Shown: positions 21,245 to 30,456, counted from the first letter of the stretch. The stretch is DNA of 64,000 nt from Bactericera cockerelli (GCA_024516035.1 CM044955.1:53890948-53954947); one strand, 5' to 3'. The notes: a model not told the origin generated them from the sequence alone. Program-made: numbers and translations.

Positions 21245-21625
21245 GTATGTAACTATAATAAACAAGAGGGAAAAATAATTGAATGCTGGATGACCAGGAA
21301 TAGCGGTGAAGTGAACTTCTACGTCACGCAGTTCTTAAGCGGACATGGCTACTTCCTAAGCTATCTTCATAGGATGGGCAAGTTGGCAGAACCTAGCTGC
21401 ATCTATTGTGCTGGAGAGCTGGATGACGTTGAGCACACCTTCTTCAGGTGTGACCGATGGCTGGCTGACCGCGACGCGCTGGAAGGAGACCTTGGGGTCA
21501 CCCTGACACCTGAAAACATTGTGGGCCACATGCTGAGGCATCAAGATAACTGGCGGCGCATCGCACAATGGATCCAGACCATACTCCGGCGCAAGAAGAC
21601 AGATCTCGACCGTCCTGCTACCTAA
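21245..21625 (+). pseudogene. LINE ORF2 C-terminal fragment
   Basis: Encodes VTQFLSGHGYFLSYLHRMGK, then CIYCAGELDDVEHTFFRCDRW, a CX2CX8HX4C finger like that at 13920 but from a different element. 5' truncated; stop at 21623-21625. Confidence 0.85.
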
Positions 21626-21670
21626 TTTAGCTTGTACACCATAATTATATCTATTACAGGGCGAATAATT

Positions 21671-22136
21671 TGTATCACAATAGTTGGTTATATATTTATT
21701 TATATGTAAAACAAGGTGTCATCTTTTTTCATTGGAAGCACTGACAGTATGATTCCAGCATTGCCTCTTTGAGTGGCAATGCTGATTTGTTGAATTAAAA
21801 ATTCACTGGCTCTGCTGTTTCCAGTTTTTTCTATGAGCTTTTTTCCAATGTCCTTGACCCAACGTTTGCCTTCTTCACAGAATATTCCCATGGTTTCTAC
21901 TGCAAGAGCGATAAAAATCAAGCCCCTCGCAAGGCCTTGATCGCACTGATGGCAAACGCCCTGATGGTGTCACCATTGTACCGTGGACCAGAGGACAAAG
22001 TGTAGTCTGGGATTTCACGTGTACTGATACACTTGCCGATAGTCACGTGGAATTTACAAAAAAGAAAGCAGGTGCTGCAGCAGAATTGGCAAGCCAAAAA
22101 AAAAAAACATGCAAAATACTGCAATATAAAATCGAG
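21671..22136. mobile_element. Nested retroposon fragment with internal inversion
   Basis: Flanked by 12-bp direct repeats GGGCGAATAATT (21659-21670 and 22137-22148). The right half (about 21935-22110, plus strand) encodes DGKRPDGVTIVPW and VVWDFTC, while the left half (21700-21921, minus strand) encodes FIALAVETMGIF and ISIATQRGNAG. I recall both as successive parts of one retroelement-associated ORF family. Here they stand head to head, as expected from twin-priming inversion. Confidence 0.65.
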
Positions 22137-22310
22137 GGGCGAATAATTATGTTACATGTATAATGTAGATTGTAGAGAACAATTAGTATAGTCATAATAT
22201 ACTTTGTAATGTTTATGATGTATGCCCCAATGGCATTATGCCATTTGTTCCGGGACATTTGACAGTTCCGGGACAGAGCTTAAAGGAGTAAAAAATAAAA
22301 AAAATAAAAA

Positions 22311-22464
22311 CGGCGGGCACGCTGGTGTCCCCCCTGCTGGTGTAGAGGTAGGTGGACGGGTTACTGGTCAGACCCAGCCGGCGGAGCTCGGGGTCCGCAC
22401 AGGCGGACAATACCTGGGGGTGGAGTTTAATGAGAATTTCATTCGAAAACAAATGAAAGGTCTG
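22311..22464 (-). repeat. Partial copy of myosin exon 3 with its acceptor side
   Basis: It repeats about the first 100 nt of exon 3, the AG acceptor and about 50 bp of intron, with a few substitutions. It lacks the exon's 3' half and donor. Confidence 0.9.
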
Positions 22465-22670
22465 TCCCGGTAGCTCAGTGGTAAAGGCGGCACTCTGTGA
22501 ATCCAGAGATTCCAGAGGTAGCGGGTTCGAAACCCAGCCGGGACATGACAAGTTATCCTCCCATTTGGGATTTTTACCACATAATAATATGTGTGGGCTC
22601 ACTGCTGGAATAATGGGACTTTAATAGTCCTCATCGGGCAGTATAAACAAGGCGATATTATTATTATTAA
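22465..22670 (+). repeat. SINE family A copy
   Basis: Complete copy with A and B boxes and an ATT-rich end. Confidence 0.9.
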
Positions 22671-22714
22671 GGTACTTACTAATAATGATTTTATTTTCAT
22701 TATAATAATTTATA

Positions 22715-22888
22715 CCTGTAAGTATTGCCACAGGCAATAACCCCGCCCTTTAGGTAGGACATTATTGTTATTTTCTTTTTTTTACTTATTTATTTTGTCA
22801 TTTGTTTGTTTGTTTTTGTTTTTGTTTTTTTTTCTCCTTTTCTTAAATTTATACTGTTACCTGTAGGTACTTTGTCTTCCTAATAAAG

Positions 22889-22935
<47 letters not shown>
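22715..22935 (+). repeat. Tail-only retroposon (family H)
   Basis: Hairpin ATTGCC-ACA-GGCAAT, TAACCCCGCCCTTTAGGTAG, T-rich stretch, CTAATAAAGC and a long A run. Confidence 0.85.
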
Positions 22936-22954
22936 AATATATAAACCCTATACC

Positions 22955-23100
22955 CAAATAAACCTCACCCAGTCTGGGTTATGCCGGAAATACCAACCTT
23001 ACGTTTTCTTTATTCGGAAGAAACATGTTTTCTTTTTGGTTGGAAAATTCTGTCCAATCTGAGATTCGAACCAACGACTTCTGGGTCATACTTCACCATA
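22955..23100 (-). repeat. SINE family G-like fragment
   Basis: Reverse orientation, with CTCACCCAGTCTGGGTTATG core remnant and a GATTCGAACCAACGAC B-box region. Confidence 0.6.
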
Positions 23101-23204
23101 GAGTTGATGGTGAATTTTTCAAATAGAGTACAATCTTGTTGAGACTTCCAGGTATCTGACAACATTAATTTCTTATGAATCAGCCTCACATGGATTTGTG
23201 AAAC

Positions 23205-23425
23205 GTTCTCTAGTTTTCTGGCCCCACTCAGGCTGGGTCAGGTTCATTTGAGTAGATGGGTTCTTTTCCCAGTGAATGGTAGCTAAAACCGTTGTAAACA
23301 TTTCAAGCTCACCTGAATCCAAATCAAAAATAATCAGCCTCAATTTTATAAGACCTTGTTTGGAATGTTGTATAAGTGGGACGATACGATGGGACTTTCT
23401 AGACCTAACCGCGGGTAGTACAAAC
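23205..23425 (+). repeat. SINE core fragment followed by family A-like tail
   Basis: GGCCCCACTCAGGCTGGGTCAGG and CCAGTGAATGG match the shared F/G core. The end (GGGACTTTCTAGACC...GGGTAGTACAAAC) resembles the end of family A, so the piece looks chimeric. Confidence 0.55.
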
Positions 23426-23930
23426 AAGGTAATTGTTTTCTAATCTACCTTGCATCAATGGGACAGAAGTTTCAGTTAGCCTCTAACCTACTTAACCTGT
23501 CTCACGTGTCCGATAGGATCCGCGGACTTCTCAACAACACCGAGATGTACAATCAGACTTCATTGTTCTAACCTTTCCAGTTAAAAAAATAACTGGCGGG
23601 TCCATTTATATCAATTGAATTCTGATCTGATAGGAGTGCAGGTCGCAGCTTGGTGCAGGGTATGCGAACACAACAAGGCCTTCGATTGTTTGGTGGACGA
23701 CTTGAACGAGCCATGTGAAATATTTCTTCATGAAACCGAAGAAATATTTTTTATCCAGTGTTCCGACATTTCATAATAACTTCATCAAATTTGAAAAAGT
23801 ACGATGAATTTTAAAATCCCTATCAAAATCAAGAAATATTTTTAAAATTGTCAGTTTTAAGTGCATTATTTCAACAAACTACATACATATACACCAATTA
23901 CACCATACACTACACACTGGACGCGGAAGG
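23426..23930. other. Intron sequence, no feature recognised
   Basis: No coding or repeat signature that I can identify. Confidence 0.4.
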
Positions 23931-23931
23931 A

Positions 23932-24015
23932 GCCCAGAACAATGGTTCTGGGCGGTGGAAGGATTGACATGGGTGAACCCAGAACAAAGGGTTCACCCAT
24001 GTCAATCCTTCCACC
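23932..24015. repeat. Two adjacent perfect hairpins
   Basis: First: 9-bp arms 23932-23940 and 23945-23953. Second: 27-bp arms 23954-23980 and 23989-24015 with an 8-nt loop and no mismatch. Confidence 0.9.
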
Positions 24016-24231
24016 ACCATGACATCACACATGGACTCGGAAAGTAAGTAAGTATGGAACCGAAGTTCTATATTTTTATTAAAAACAAAAAAAAAAACAA
24101 TGATTTGGATATTTTTTGGTGGTGAACCAAGGATGTTGGCTGCATTTACATAAATATATACAAACAAAAACATAATTTAAATCAATAGTCATTAGCAATT
24201 TCGATGAATTCTATTTCCATTTCCAAGATAA

Positions 24232-24445
24232 ACCGTGCACTGGTAGCCAAGTGGTTAACGCGCTAGTCTAGTAATCCAGGTAGCGTAGGGATCTGTTGGT
24301 TCGAATCCCACCCAGTGCATGAATTTTTCCTCATTCATTTGAGTTTGTGACCACATAATAATAAGACTCTTATTATTATGTGGGTTAGGTGGTAGAAATG
24401 TTTTGAGCATAAACCTCACCTGGTGGTTACCACCAAAACAACAAT
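24232..24445 (+). repeat. SINE family C copy
   Basis: Head with GGTAGCCAAGTGGTTAACGCG and GGTTCGAATCCCACCC, and the family tail with a decayed form of the AATGC..GCATT hairpin. Confidence 0.9.
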
Positions 24446-24664
24446 GGTGGACTGTGAAGTCTATAATTCGTACGGAATTACGATAGGTGGTACACAAAAT
24501 TTAAAGTTTGAATTTTAAATACCTAGGTACATTAACATCGAAAAATCAACCAATTCAACACAGTTTTTTTTTAACTTTGAGAAAAGGTACCATTTTACAA
24601 TTTTAAATTCTGTAATAACTTAATGTAATAACATGGAATTGATTGATTTATTTATTATTATTGA

Positions 24665-24805
24665 AAATATTTGTGTTAATCACTTTCGTGATGTCACAAC
24701 TACTCAAAATCGCTTTACTAAATCTGCGCTGAAACTGGAACTTGAACCACCGACCTCGAGGTTACAAGTCCGCCGCCTTATCGATCCAGCCACTGAGGTC
24801 GGTGA
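24665..24805 (-). repeat. SINE family B copy
   Basis: Reverse copy with a CTTGAACCACCGACCTC-type B-box region. Confidence 0.85.
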
Positions 24806-25500
24806 TTTATTTATATAAAAAAGTAAGTGAACTTCTGAACAAATGAAGGACTAGCTATCATTTATAACTTGGCGATTTTTTCTCTCGCAAATGTTTTCTT
24901 CTGGACATTCTTGCTACCTTAGGTCAACTTCTTATCAATACCTCCCCAGATATACCGTCATAGCTACATAAAAAATTACACACTCCCTGATACAATGTGT
25001 AATTAAAGTACCCATATTGCTATCAGACGCAATACTTTTTCTTCTACGTGTAAAATCAGGTCCAGAAATTGGAAGAACTCGGGAACCTAATAGACTAATA
25101 GAGATATCCTGCTTAAAAAACTCTTTTTAAACAGTAAACTTATGTTAGTAATATAAAATATTACCGGTCGGCTGTATTATAAAACAAAACTTCTCAAACA
25201 TTCTATACCTTGTTTTAGGTGACTAATTCTCAATACGCGGTAATTTACAGCTAATACCTACCTTATCATGCGAAACATTGGCTGCCACATGTATGTATGC
25301 ATGTACTTGAAACGTACTCCCTATGTTGGCTGCTACATATAGTTCTCATATTGCCATAAAAAGTGTGTTATCTCTCCTCTGAAATAATTCATATGAAGTC
25401 TATTGGGAAACCCATAGGGGAACATAAATACTTGTATCCAAGCACACCACTTTAAATATAGTTTGAGGAAGACTGAGGGAAATAAAAATAGAAAATTCCT
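24806..25500. other. Intron sequence, no feature recognised
   Basis: AT-rich, with a short internal repeat around TTGGCTGC(C/T)ACAT. No gene seen. Confidence 0.4.
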
Positions 25501-25504
25501 TTTG

Positions 25505-25760
25505 GTTTTGGTTTAACGTCGCTTTCAACTGCATGGTCATATCACGACGGTGGTTTTACACTCCATTCGCTAGAAACTACTCATATTAAACTCACCCATC
25601 TACTCCTATTAAACTTACCCAGCCTGATTGGGGTCAGGATTAGTCAGCCGCATGAGGGGTTACCCATCCAAGTCCTAACCTCGCTCGACGTTGTCAGTAC
25701 GAGTGACAGAACGAGAACTGGTGTAGTCAACGTGCCATCTGTCGACGCTGGCGCTGATTT
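25505..25760 (-). repeat. 5S-derived SINE (family F)
   Basis: Reverse copy; AACGTCGCTTTCAACTGCATGG end, core, and a diverged 5S-like head. Confidence 0.8.
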
Positions 25761-25830
25761 CTTACATACGAGTATAGTTATGTGTTATCTCTACTCTGAC
25801 AAATGTATGAAGGATACTGGGAAATTCATC

Positions 25831-25836
25831 AATGGG
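25831..25836. repeat. Polinton target-site duplication, left (AATGGG)
   Basis: AATGGG directly precedes the element's AGTAGTGTATAAAAG end. The same hexamer follows the right end. Six bp is the length known for Polintons. Confidence 0.92.
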
Positions 25837-26483
25837 AGTAGTGTATAAAAGACTGGTCTCATGCAATAACAACTAATGGCTGTAAAATCCAAACGGCTGA
25901 AGTTGGTTTGCTGAAATATATATTTTTGGAACCGCCTCGACGACCGGCATCTTTTGGTACCACTTCCACCCCCCCAGCTTAATTTCAGCCCCCCCTAGGG
26001 CAGTTTATGTGTTTTGTTGAATTTACGCAATAGTGGGAATCGAAGTGTTGACCTGTAGACTCTGAGAACTGATATTTCATTGTTATATTTGGGATTCGAA
26101 CCATAGACCTGCGGATTTGCAGCCTTAGCGATTGACATTAAATTACAAAGACCAAGTGTGTGTTCAATTCAGTGTCCAAGTTGAAGCGATATTATTTGTA
26201 CAACAACAAAAAAAAAACCTCCGACATTTTTTGGATTCGAACCATAGACCTGTGAACTGTCGGCATAATATTATTTCGTCAAATGCTAATTTATTCATAG
26301 CTAGAAAAGCTAACTAAAGGTCTTTATCAGTTCTAACTTTGCAACTCAATTCTTCTTATCTATTGTTAACATGCAAACCGGCAGTTGCTATCAAATTTGA
26401 CCCATGACCTCAGCCAGTGATCACGCCATATCAACGATTCTCTTTTGACTAGTAAACATATACAGGGTGATGCTAGACGTAAT
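25837..26483 (+). repeat. Polinton left terminal inverted repeat
   Basis: 647 bp matching the reverse complement of the right end. The outer end reads AGTAGTGTATAAAAG; the inner end is TGATGCTAGACGTAAT. It contains two GGTCTATGGTTCGAATCCC-type blocks (reverse strand here) that look like tRNA T-arm/B-box sequence. Confidence 0.9.
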
Positions 26484-26516
26484 AAAAGAATTCAATTTAT
26501 TTTTTTCCCTCTCGAT

Positions 26517-27863
26517 TTAATTAATTACATTACATTCTTTGAGTTCTTCTAAAATTGAATTTATTTCGTTTACGTGGGCTAGATAATTGCCTGCAGCTTG
26601 TGACCTTTTCAAGAGTAAAAGTCTCTCTACTAACTCATTGGGATCATTAAAGTAAACAAATTCCTTATTACGATTACTGTCAAACATAATATTTGGTAAA
26701 CCCGATCCCTGAAATTGTTGTATTTTACTTGACAAAGGTTCAAGTTTAGTATCCTTTATAATTCTCACGTAATTTCTTTCATCCAGATTGGTATAGTTCT
26801 CTTGATTTGGTTGTTTGAGAAACAATAATTCCATAAGTCCGCGAGTGACTGGATAATTATTTTGACCAATACGTATGTGTTCGTTAGGTGTCTTAAAAAA
26901 TGCAATTTCTTTTTTTCCTAGGAAATATTTTCCATCTTTTCTTTTGATACCGGTAACTTTATCGATTACGATGGCTTGATCATCTAATGCTTTTAAAAAA
27001 CGATCTATCAAAGAAGCTTTTTTTGTTGTCTTTGAATTCATAGGTATGAAATAGGTTGCGCTTTGTGTCAAACTATTCTGAGTGTTATCGGCTTCAATGG
27101 TTGGTGGTGGTGGTGATGATGTCTGCAGCATTGGTTCATTCATGGAATAATTTTGAGGTTGCTCCTGTTCAAGTGACGGAGATAATAGTGGTGGCGGTGG
27201 TGTTAACATTGTATTTCTTCGTTCCAGTAATGGTCCTCTTTTTAGGGCTTCCAAAGAAGGTTTTGGTGAGCTAGGCATTGATATACTTAATCTTGATGGT
27301 TTTAACTTCATTTTTAATGGAGAGCCTGTTGTTGGACTTGGAAAAATCATTTGATTGTATCGTCTATCGAACAGTTTTCTATCGTAACCAGGACTCGACT
27401 GTTGATATGACGTTGAGGTGCCTGGAAGTTGTATGTCTGGCGTTTGAATAGTCGATTGTTCACCTAAGGACCATGTATCTAGTGGACTAGCATATCGTTC
27501 GGAATCAGACGTTTGACCATCTTCATCATTGTATCTTCTGATTCTCGATGGACTGTCAAATTTCTTCAAGAGTTCAGGTATTCGTCTGAGCGAAGATATT
27601 GGTTCTCTTTTGATTGATGGGACACCTGATGATGCTGCTGTTCTCTGTTCTTGTAATCTCTTCAGAAAGTTGATTTTTTTCTCTTTACTTTGGGCAATTT
27701 TAGTCAATGGTTCTGATACTGGTTTCAAGAAACTTTTAATACTGTTTGATTGTTCATCTTGTCCAATTTTAAGGGATAATGTTTTAGCTCGTATTTCTTT
27801 CTGCGCGTCACTAATTTTTTTAGCGAGAATTTTCGCTTCACTCAGTTCTTTTGAAAGACTCAT
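26517..27863 (-). CDS. Uncharacterised Polinton protein, 448 aa
   Basis: Starts at ATG 27863, two bp after the ATPase stop, so the two genes are probably co-transcribed. The N-terminal third is charged and helical (KELSEAKILAKKISDAQKEI), the middle is Pro/Ser-rich and probably disordered, and the C-terminal half is compact. It has YFLGKKEIAFF, YPVTRGLMELLFLKQP, NYTNLDERNY and a final FNDPNELVERLLLLKRSQAAGN-like region with NEINSILEEL. I recall similar C-terminal patterns (DUF8207-like) in Polinton-associated proteins of unknown function; that recall is unverified. Position next to the packaging ATPase suggests a virion or packaging role, which is inference. Confidence 0.8.
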   Translation of the reverse strand: MSLSKELSEAKILAKKISDAQKEIRAKTLSLKIGQDEQSNSIKSFLKPVSEPLTKIAQSKEKKINFLKRLQEQRTAASSGVPSIKREPISSLRRIPELLKKFDSPSRIRRYNDEDGQTSDSERYASPLDTWSLGEQSTIQTPDIQLPGTSTSYQQSSPGYDRKLFDRRYNQMIFPSPTTGSPLKMKLKPSRLSISMPSSPKPSLEALKRGPLLERRNTMLTPPPPLLSPSLEQEQPQNYSMNEPMLQTSSPPPPTIEADNTQNSLTQSATYFIPMNSKTTKKASLIDRFLKALDDQAIVIDKVTGIKRKDGKYFLGKKEIAFFKTPNEHIRIGQNNYPVTRGLMELLFLKQPNQENYTNLDERNYVRIIKDTKLEPLSSKIQQFQGSGLPNIMFDSNRNKEFVYFNDPNELVERLLLLKRSQAAGNYLAHVNEINSILEELKECNVIN

Positions 27864-27865
27864 GT

Positions 27866-28585
27866 CTAATAAGTTCTACATTTGCAATCATTGTCTTTTA
27901 TATCTATGAAGTATTTATCCAAGCCACATCGAAACCGCCCAGACTTGCTGTCGGATTCTTTATCCAATACGAGAAATCCATGTTTCGATTTCCAACAATA
28001 CTGACACATCTCTTTAAACTTTTCAAAAGACAAATCAGAAACATGATCGGAATAAATATGTTTCAAGTTGAGGGGATCTTGTTGAAAAATACATAGAAAG
28101 TTTGCATTATCTCGAATCAATTGTTTACCAATAGCTGAATAAGTTTGCGCTAGAAGAATGATGTCAACGAGGAAATGTCTACCTTGGGAAAAAAATTGTT
28201 TAATATTTTTTTGTTTCTCAAAAGCAATGTCGTCCATTACAAAAACAGTATTTTTCTTTGTTTCACACGGTTGAATCATATCTTCGTCGTTTGTAAATAC
28301 TTTGAGTTGCACCTCTTTGATTCCATTCAAAATTTTCTCTAAAAATTGATATTTTGGTTGTTGAAATGATTTTGAGTACACATAAACGTTTTCAAAGCGC
28401 AATCCGTTTGGATGTAACAAGAGAGCCAGCAGAAGATTGGTCTTACCCGATCCGCTTGGACCGACAATTAAGGCTCGTACATTGTTTGGAAAAAAATTTC
28501 CATTTTTTTTATTTTTTGATTTCACTTCGCTGACAAAGTCAAAATTTTCAACATTTAAATTTTCTTTACATTTTTTTGTTTTCAT
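27866..28585 (-). CDS. FtsK/HerA-type genome packaging ATPase
   Basis: 239 aa from ATG 28585; the frame stays open upstream to 28648 but only with a GTG. Walker A is VGPSGSGKTN (residues 41-50) and Walker B is TVFVMDDI (113-120), followed by FSQGRHFLVDIILLAQTYSAIGKQLIRDNANF, which fits the sensor/arginine region of the A32-like family. These ATPases pump DNA into icosahedral capsids of adenoviruses' distant relatives, virophages and Polintons. Transcribed divergently from the virion block that begins 73 bp away. Confidence 0.93.
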   Translation of the reverse strand: MKTKKCKENLNVENFDFVSEVKSKNKKNGNFFPNNVRALIVGPSGSGKTNLLLALLLHPNGLRFENVYVYSKSFQQPKYQFLEKILNGIKEVQLKVFTNDEDMIQPCETKKNTVFVMDDIAFEKQKNIKQFFSQGRHFLVDIILLAQTYSAIGKQLIRDNANFLCIFQQDPLNLKHIYSDHVSDLSFEKFKEMCQYCWKSKHGFLVLDKESDSKSGRFRCGLDKYFIDIKDNDCKCRTY

Positions 28586-28618
28586 GATTACTGATTTTTT
28601 TTTCTTTCTTTGTTTTCC

Positions 28619-28626
28619 TATATAAA
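28619..28626 (+). promoter_or_regulatory. TATA box of the virion gene block
   Basis: TATATAAA on the plus strand, 33 bp before the ATG of the core gene, so the leader would be only about 10 nt. A similar TATA-to-ATG spacing occurs at 41843. Confidence 0.4.
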
Positions 28627-28658
28627 CCAATGTTTTCACAACAATCACTTTATTGTTA

Positions 28659-29387
28659 ATGATTCGCAGACGTGGAAAAGGTCTCTTAAATAAGTTGATT
28701 GATAAGTTACCATTTGAACTTCACATTCCGTCGTACAGATTCTGTGGTCCAGGAACAAGATTGGATAAAAGAAAAGATCAAGAAGGAATTAATTCGTTGG
28801 ATTCGGCCTGTAAAGAACACGATCTCAAATACGCTGACAAGAAAGCCGATCGTAAGCAAGCAGATTGGGAATTGGAAAACAAAGCTTGGCAGAGAGTGTT
28901 GGCCAGAGATTCAAACTTGCCGGAAAAAGCTGCTGCCTTGTTCGTGACTAACGCTATGAAAGTTAAAAGAAAAATGGGCGCTGGTCTACGTCGCAAAAAG
29001 AAGACAACAATGACTTTTCGAAAACTAACTAAAGCTGCTGCGCTAGGAATGAAATCTGCTGGAGAAAGTGATAATCTCAAGTTGATTAGTAAACACGCTC
29101 TGATGGCTGCACGTAAAGCTATCCGGGGGAATAAAGTAAACAAGAAAATTCCGAGAAGACTCAGAATAGTCAAGACAATGTCAGGTGGATTCTTGCCGGC
29201 TGCTATCCCCATACTTGCTGGTTTAAGTGCCCTCGGATCCATTGCTGGCGGTGTTAGTGGTATTGCAAAAGCAATCGCAGATTTCAAGGCTGCTGGTTCT
29301 TCGGGTGCTGTTACTCCTATTAAAAGTGGACAGGGGTTGTACATAAAACCATACTCAAACTATTTTAATGTCTTGTCAAAAAACTAA
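28659..29387 (+). CDS. Virion core protein with PLA2 domain and hydrophobic pX-like C-terminus
   Basis: 242 aa from ATG 28659. Residues 25-60 match a parvovirus-type phospholipase A2 core: YRFCGPGTRLDKR is the calcium loop and LDSACKEHDLKY holds the catalytic His54-Asp55. The middle is very basic (KKTTMTFRKL, ARKAIRGNKVNKKIPRRLR), and the C-terminal part is a Gly/Ala hydrophobic segment (GGFLPAAIPILAGLSALGSI), like the membrane-active core proteins described for adintoviruses. PLA2 activity would help leave the endosome during entry; that role is known for parvoviruses and inferred here. The last codons read TCA AAA AAC TAA, a frameshift-prone heptamer directly before the stop. Confidence 0.85.
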   Translation: MIRRRGKGLLNKLIDKLPFELHIPSYRFCGPGTRLDKRKDQEGINSLDSACKEHDLKYADKKADRKQADWELENKAWQRVLARDSNLPEKAAALFVTNAMKVKRKMGAGLRRKKKTTMTFRKLTKAAALGMKSAGESDNLKLISKHALMAARKAIRGNKVNKKIPRRLRIVKTMSGGFLPAAIPILAGLSALGSIAGGVSGIAKAIADFKAAGSSGAVTPIKSGQGLYIKPYSNYFNVLSKN

Positions 29388-29764
29388 ATGATTTGCCTCG
29401 GAGAGCGTTGACAAACATTGATATTTTGAAAAAGATTCGTGAAATCAATGTTCCACATTTTCGAGGCATCTACAGTTTGAATCAACTCCCGTCAAAACCA
29501 AGAACAAATGAAGTGATGATTATTAATCTTGACAAATCAAGTGGACCTGGCACTCATTGGGTAGCCATGTTGAAGAAAAATAACTCTGCCTTTTATTATG
29601 ATAGTTTTGGCAACTTGCGTCCACCTGTAGAAATAAGAGTATACCTTAATGGGTGTAAAATTTTCTATAACTATGAGCGAGAACAGAAATACAGATCAGT
29701 TAATTGTGGACACTTGTGTTTGAAATATATTGTTCAGAAAACTATTGAATTATTTAACAAATAA
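29369..29764 (+). CDS. Adenain-like cysteine protease, -1 frame, no ATG
   Basis: The frame is open from 29369 (after TAA 29366-29368), overlaps the core gene and runs 132 codons. Counting from the TTG at 29393, catalytic residues are His55 (GTHWVAM), Asp70 (YYDSFG), Gln98 and Cys105 (VNCGHLCL), the adenovirus/Polinton protease set. The first in-frame ATG comes only about 42 codons after that TTG and would remove a conserved N-terminal portion. It may be made by -1 frameshifting from the core gene, from a non-AUG codon, or the start may have been lost by mutation. It matures capsid and core proteins in related viruses. Confidence 0.88.
   Translation, partial: CLVKKLNDLPRRALTNIDILKKIREINVPHFRGIYSLNQLPSKPRTNEVMIINLDKSSGPGTHWVAMLKKNNSAFYYDSFGNLRPPVEIRVYLNGCKIFYNYEREQKYRSVNCGHLCLKYIVQKTIELFNK
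29378..29384 (+). promoter_or_regulatory. Candidate -1 ribosomal frameshift site A AAA AAC
   Basis: The heptamer is aligned to the core frame as X XXY YYZ (TCA AAA AAC), directly before TAA 29385-29387. A -1 slip enters the open protease frame. A weak stem (TTTG 29392-29395 with CAAA 29412-29415) begins 7 nt downstream. A 9-bp stem AACATTGAT/ATCAATGTT lies at 29414-29422 and 29444-29452. Confidence 0.55.
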
Positions 29765-29775
29765 ATAAAAAAAAC

Positions 29776-30456
29776 ATGTCCAGCAGAATTTTTCATATAA
29801 CTTCTAGACAATCTGAAATTGTGTGTTCAATATTTCCTCCTTTAAAAGTTTCAACAGATGCTGTTATTGGTTTGACACAATTTCAAACCTACAATAGTAT
29901 TCCAAACATTGATCGGACAAACAATGTTTTCAGATATCAGGACGATAGTAAAGATTGGATTGACATTGAAATAGAAGAAGGAACGTACGAACTATTGGAT
30001 ATTGAAAGTTACTTGAAATCCAAGTTGGGTGAAAATGCGATATCTATTAAACCCAATGTAAACACTCTGAAATGTTTATTTTGGTGCAAGTATAATGTTG
30101 ATTTCAAGGAGCGATCACTTGCCGATATGCTTGGACTCCCTAAAGAAATATACATTGCACACACTATGCTGACCTCAACAAATACTTTGAAAATTTCCAA
30201 AATAAATACAATAAAAATTGACGTAAACATAGTCAATGGTTCCTATCAAGACGGTGTGTCCAGTAATTGTTTGTATAAATATTTCCTGAATGTACCACCT
30301 GGTTTCCGGATCACAGAAGTTCCCAACAATGTTATATATTTACCACTCAATACAGATGAAATTGACAGATTGATTGTGAAGCTTGTTGACGAAAGACATA
30401 ATTTAATAGACTTTCGAGGTGAAGAGATATCGTTAGAATTACATTTGAAAATATGA
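29776..30456 (+). CDS. Minor capsid protein (penton-like, single jelly roll)
   Basis: 226 aa, 11 bp after the protease stop. Beta-rich throughout, with no cysteine-rich or helical domain. The C-terminal LVDERHNLIDFRGEEISLELHLKI has the F.GEEI...L.LK ending usual in Polinton minor capsid proteins. Its place between protease and major capsid supports the call. It would form the pentameric vertices of the capsid. The stop overlaps the ATG of the next small ORF (ATGA). Confidence 0.85.
   Translation: MSSRIFHITSRQSEIVCSIFPPLKVSTDAVIGLTQFQTYNSIPNIDRTNNVFRYQDDSKDWIDIEIEEGTYELLDIESYLKSKLGENAISIKPNVNTLKCLFWCKYNVDFKERSLADMLGLPKEIYIAHTMLTSTNTLKISKINTIKIDVNIVNGSYQDGVSSNCLYKYFLNVPPGFRITEVPNNVIYLPLNTDEIDRLIVKLVDERHNLIDFRGEEISLELHLKI

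Larger units (their letters stand above)
21191..22310 (+). mobile_element. 3' end of an R1-like LINE flanked by a long duplication
   Basis: Contains the ORF2 C-terminus (below), a 3' UTR interrupted by a nested insertion, and a tail of A-rich DNA (TAAAAAATAAAAAAAATAAA) ending at 22310. It is flanked by about 154-bp direct repeats (21037-21190 and 22311-22464) that include half of myosin exon 3. I read these as an unusually long target-site duplication. Confidence 0.75.

Noticed and set aside
22311..22420. Alternative copy of myosin exon 3
   Set aside because: It has an acceptor but no 3' half or donor, and flanks a LINE; a duplication by-product is more likely than an exon.
28778..29344. 188-codon minus-strand ORF
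   Set aside because: It is antisense to the PLA2/core gene, whose catalytic motifs are on the plus strand.
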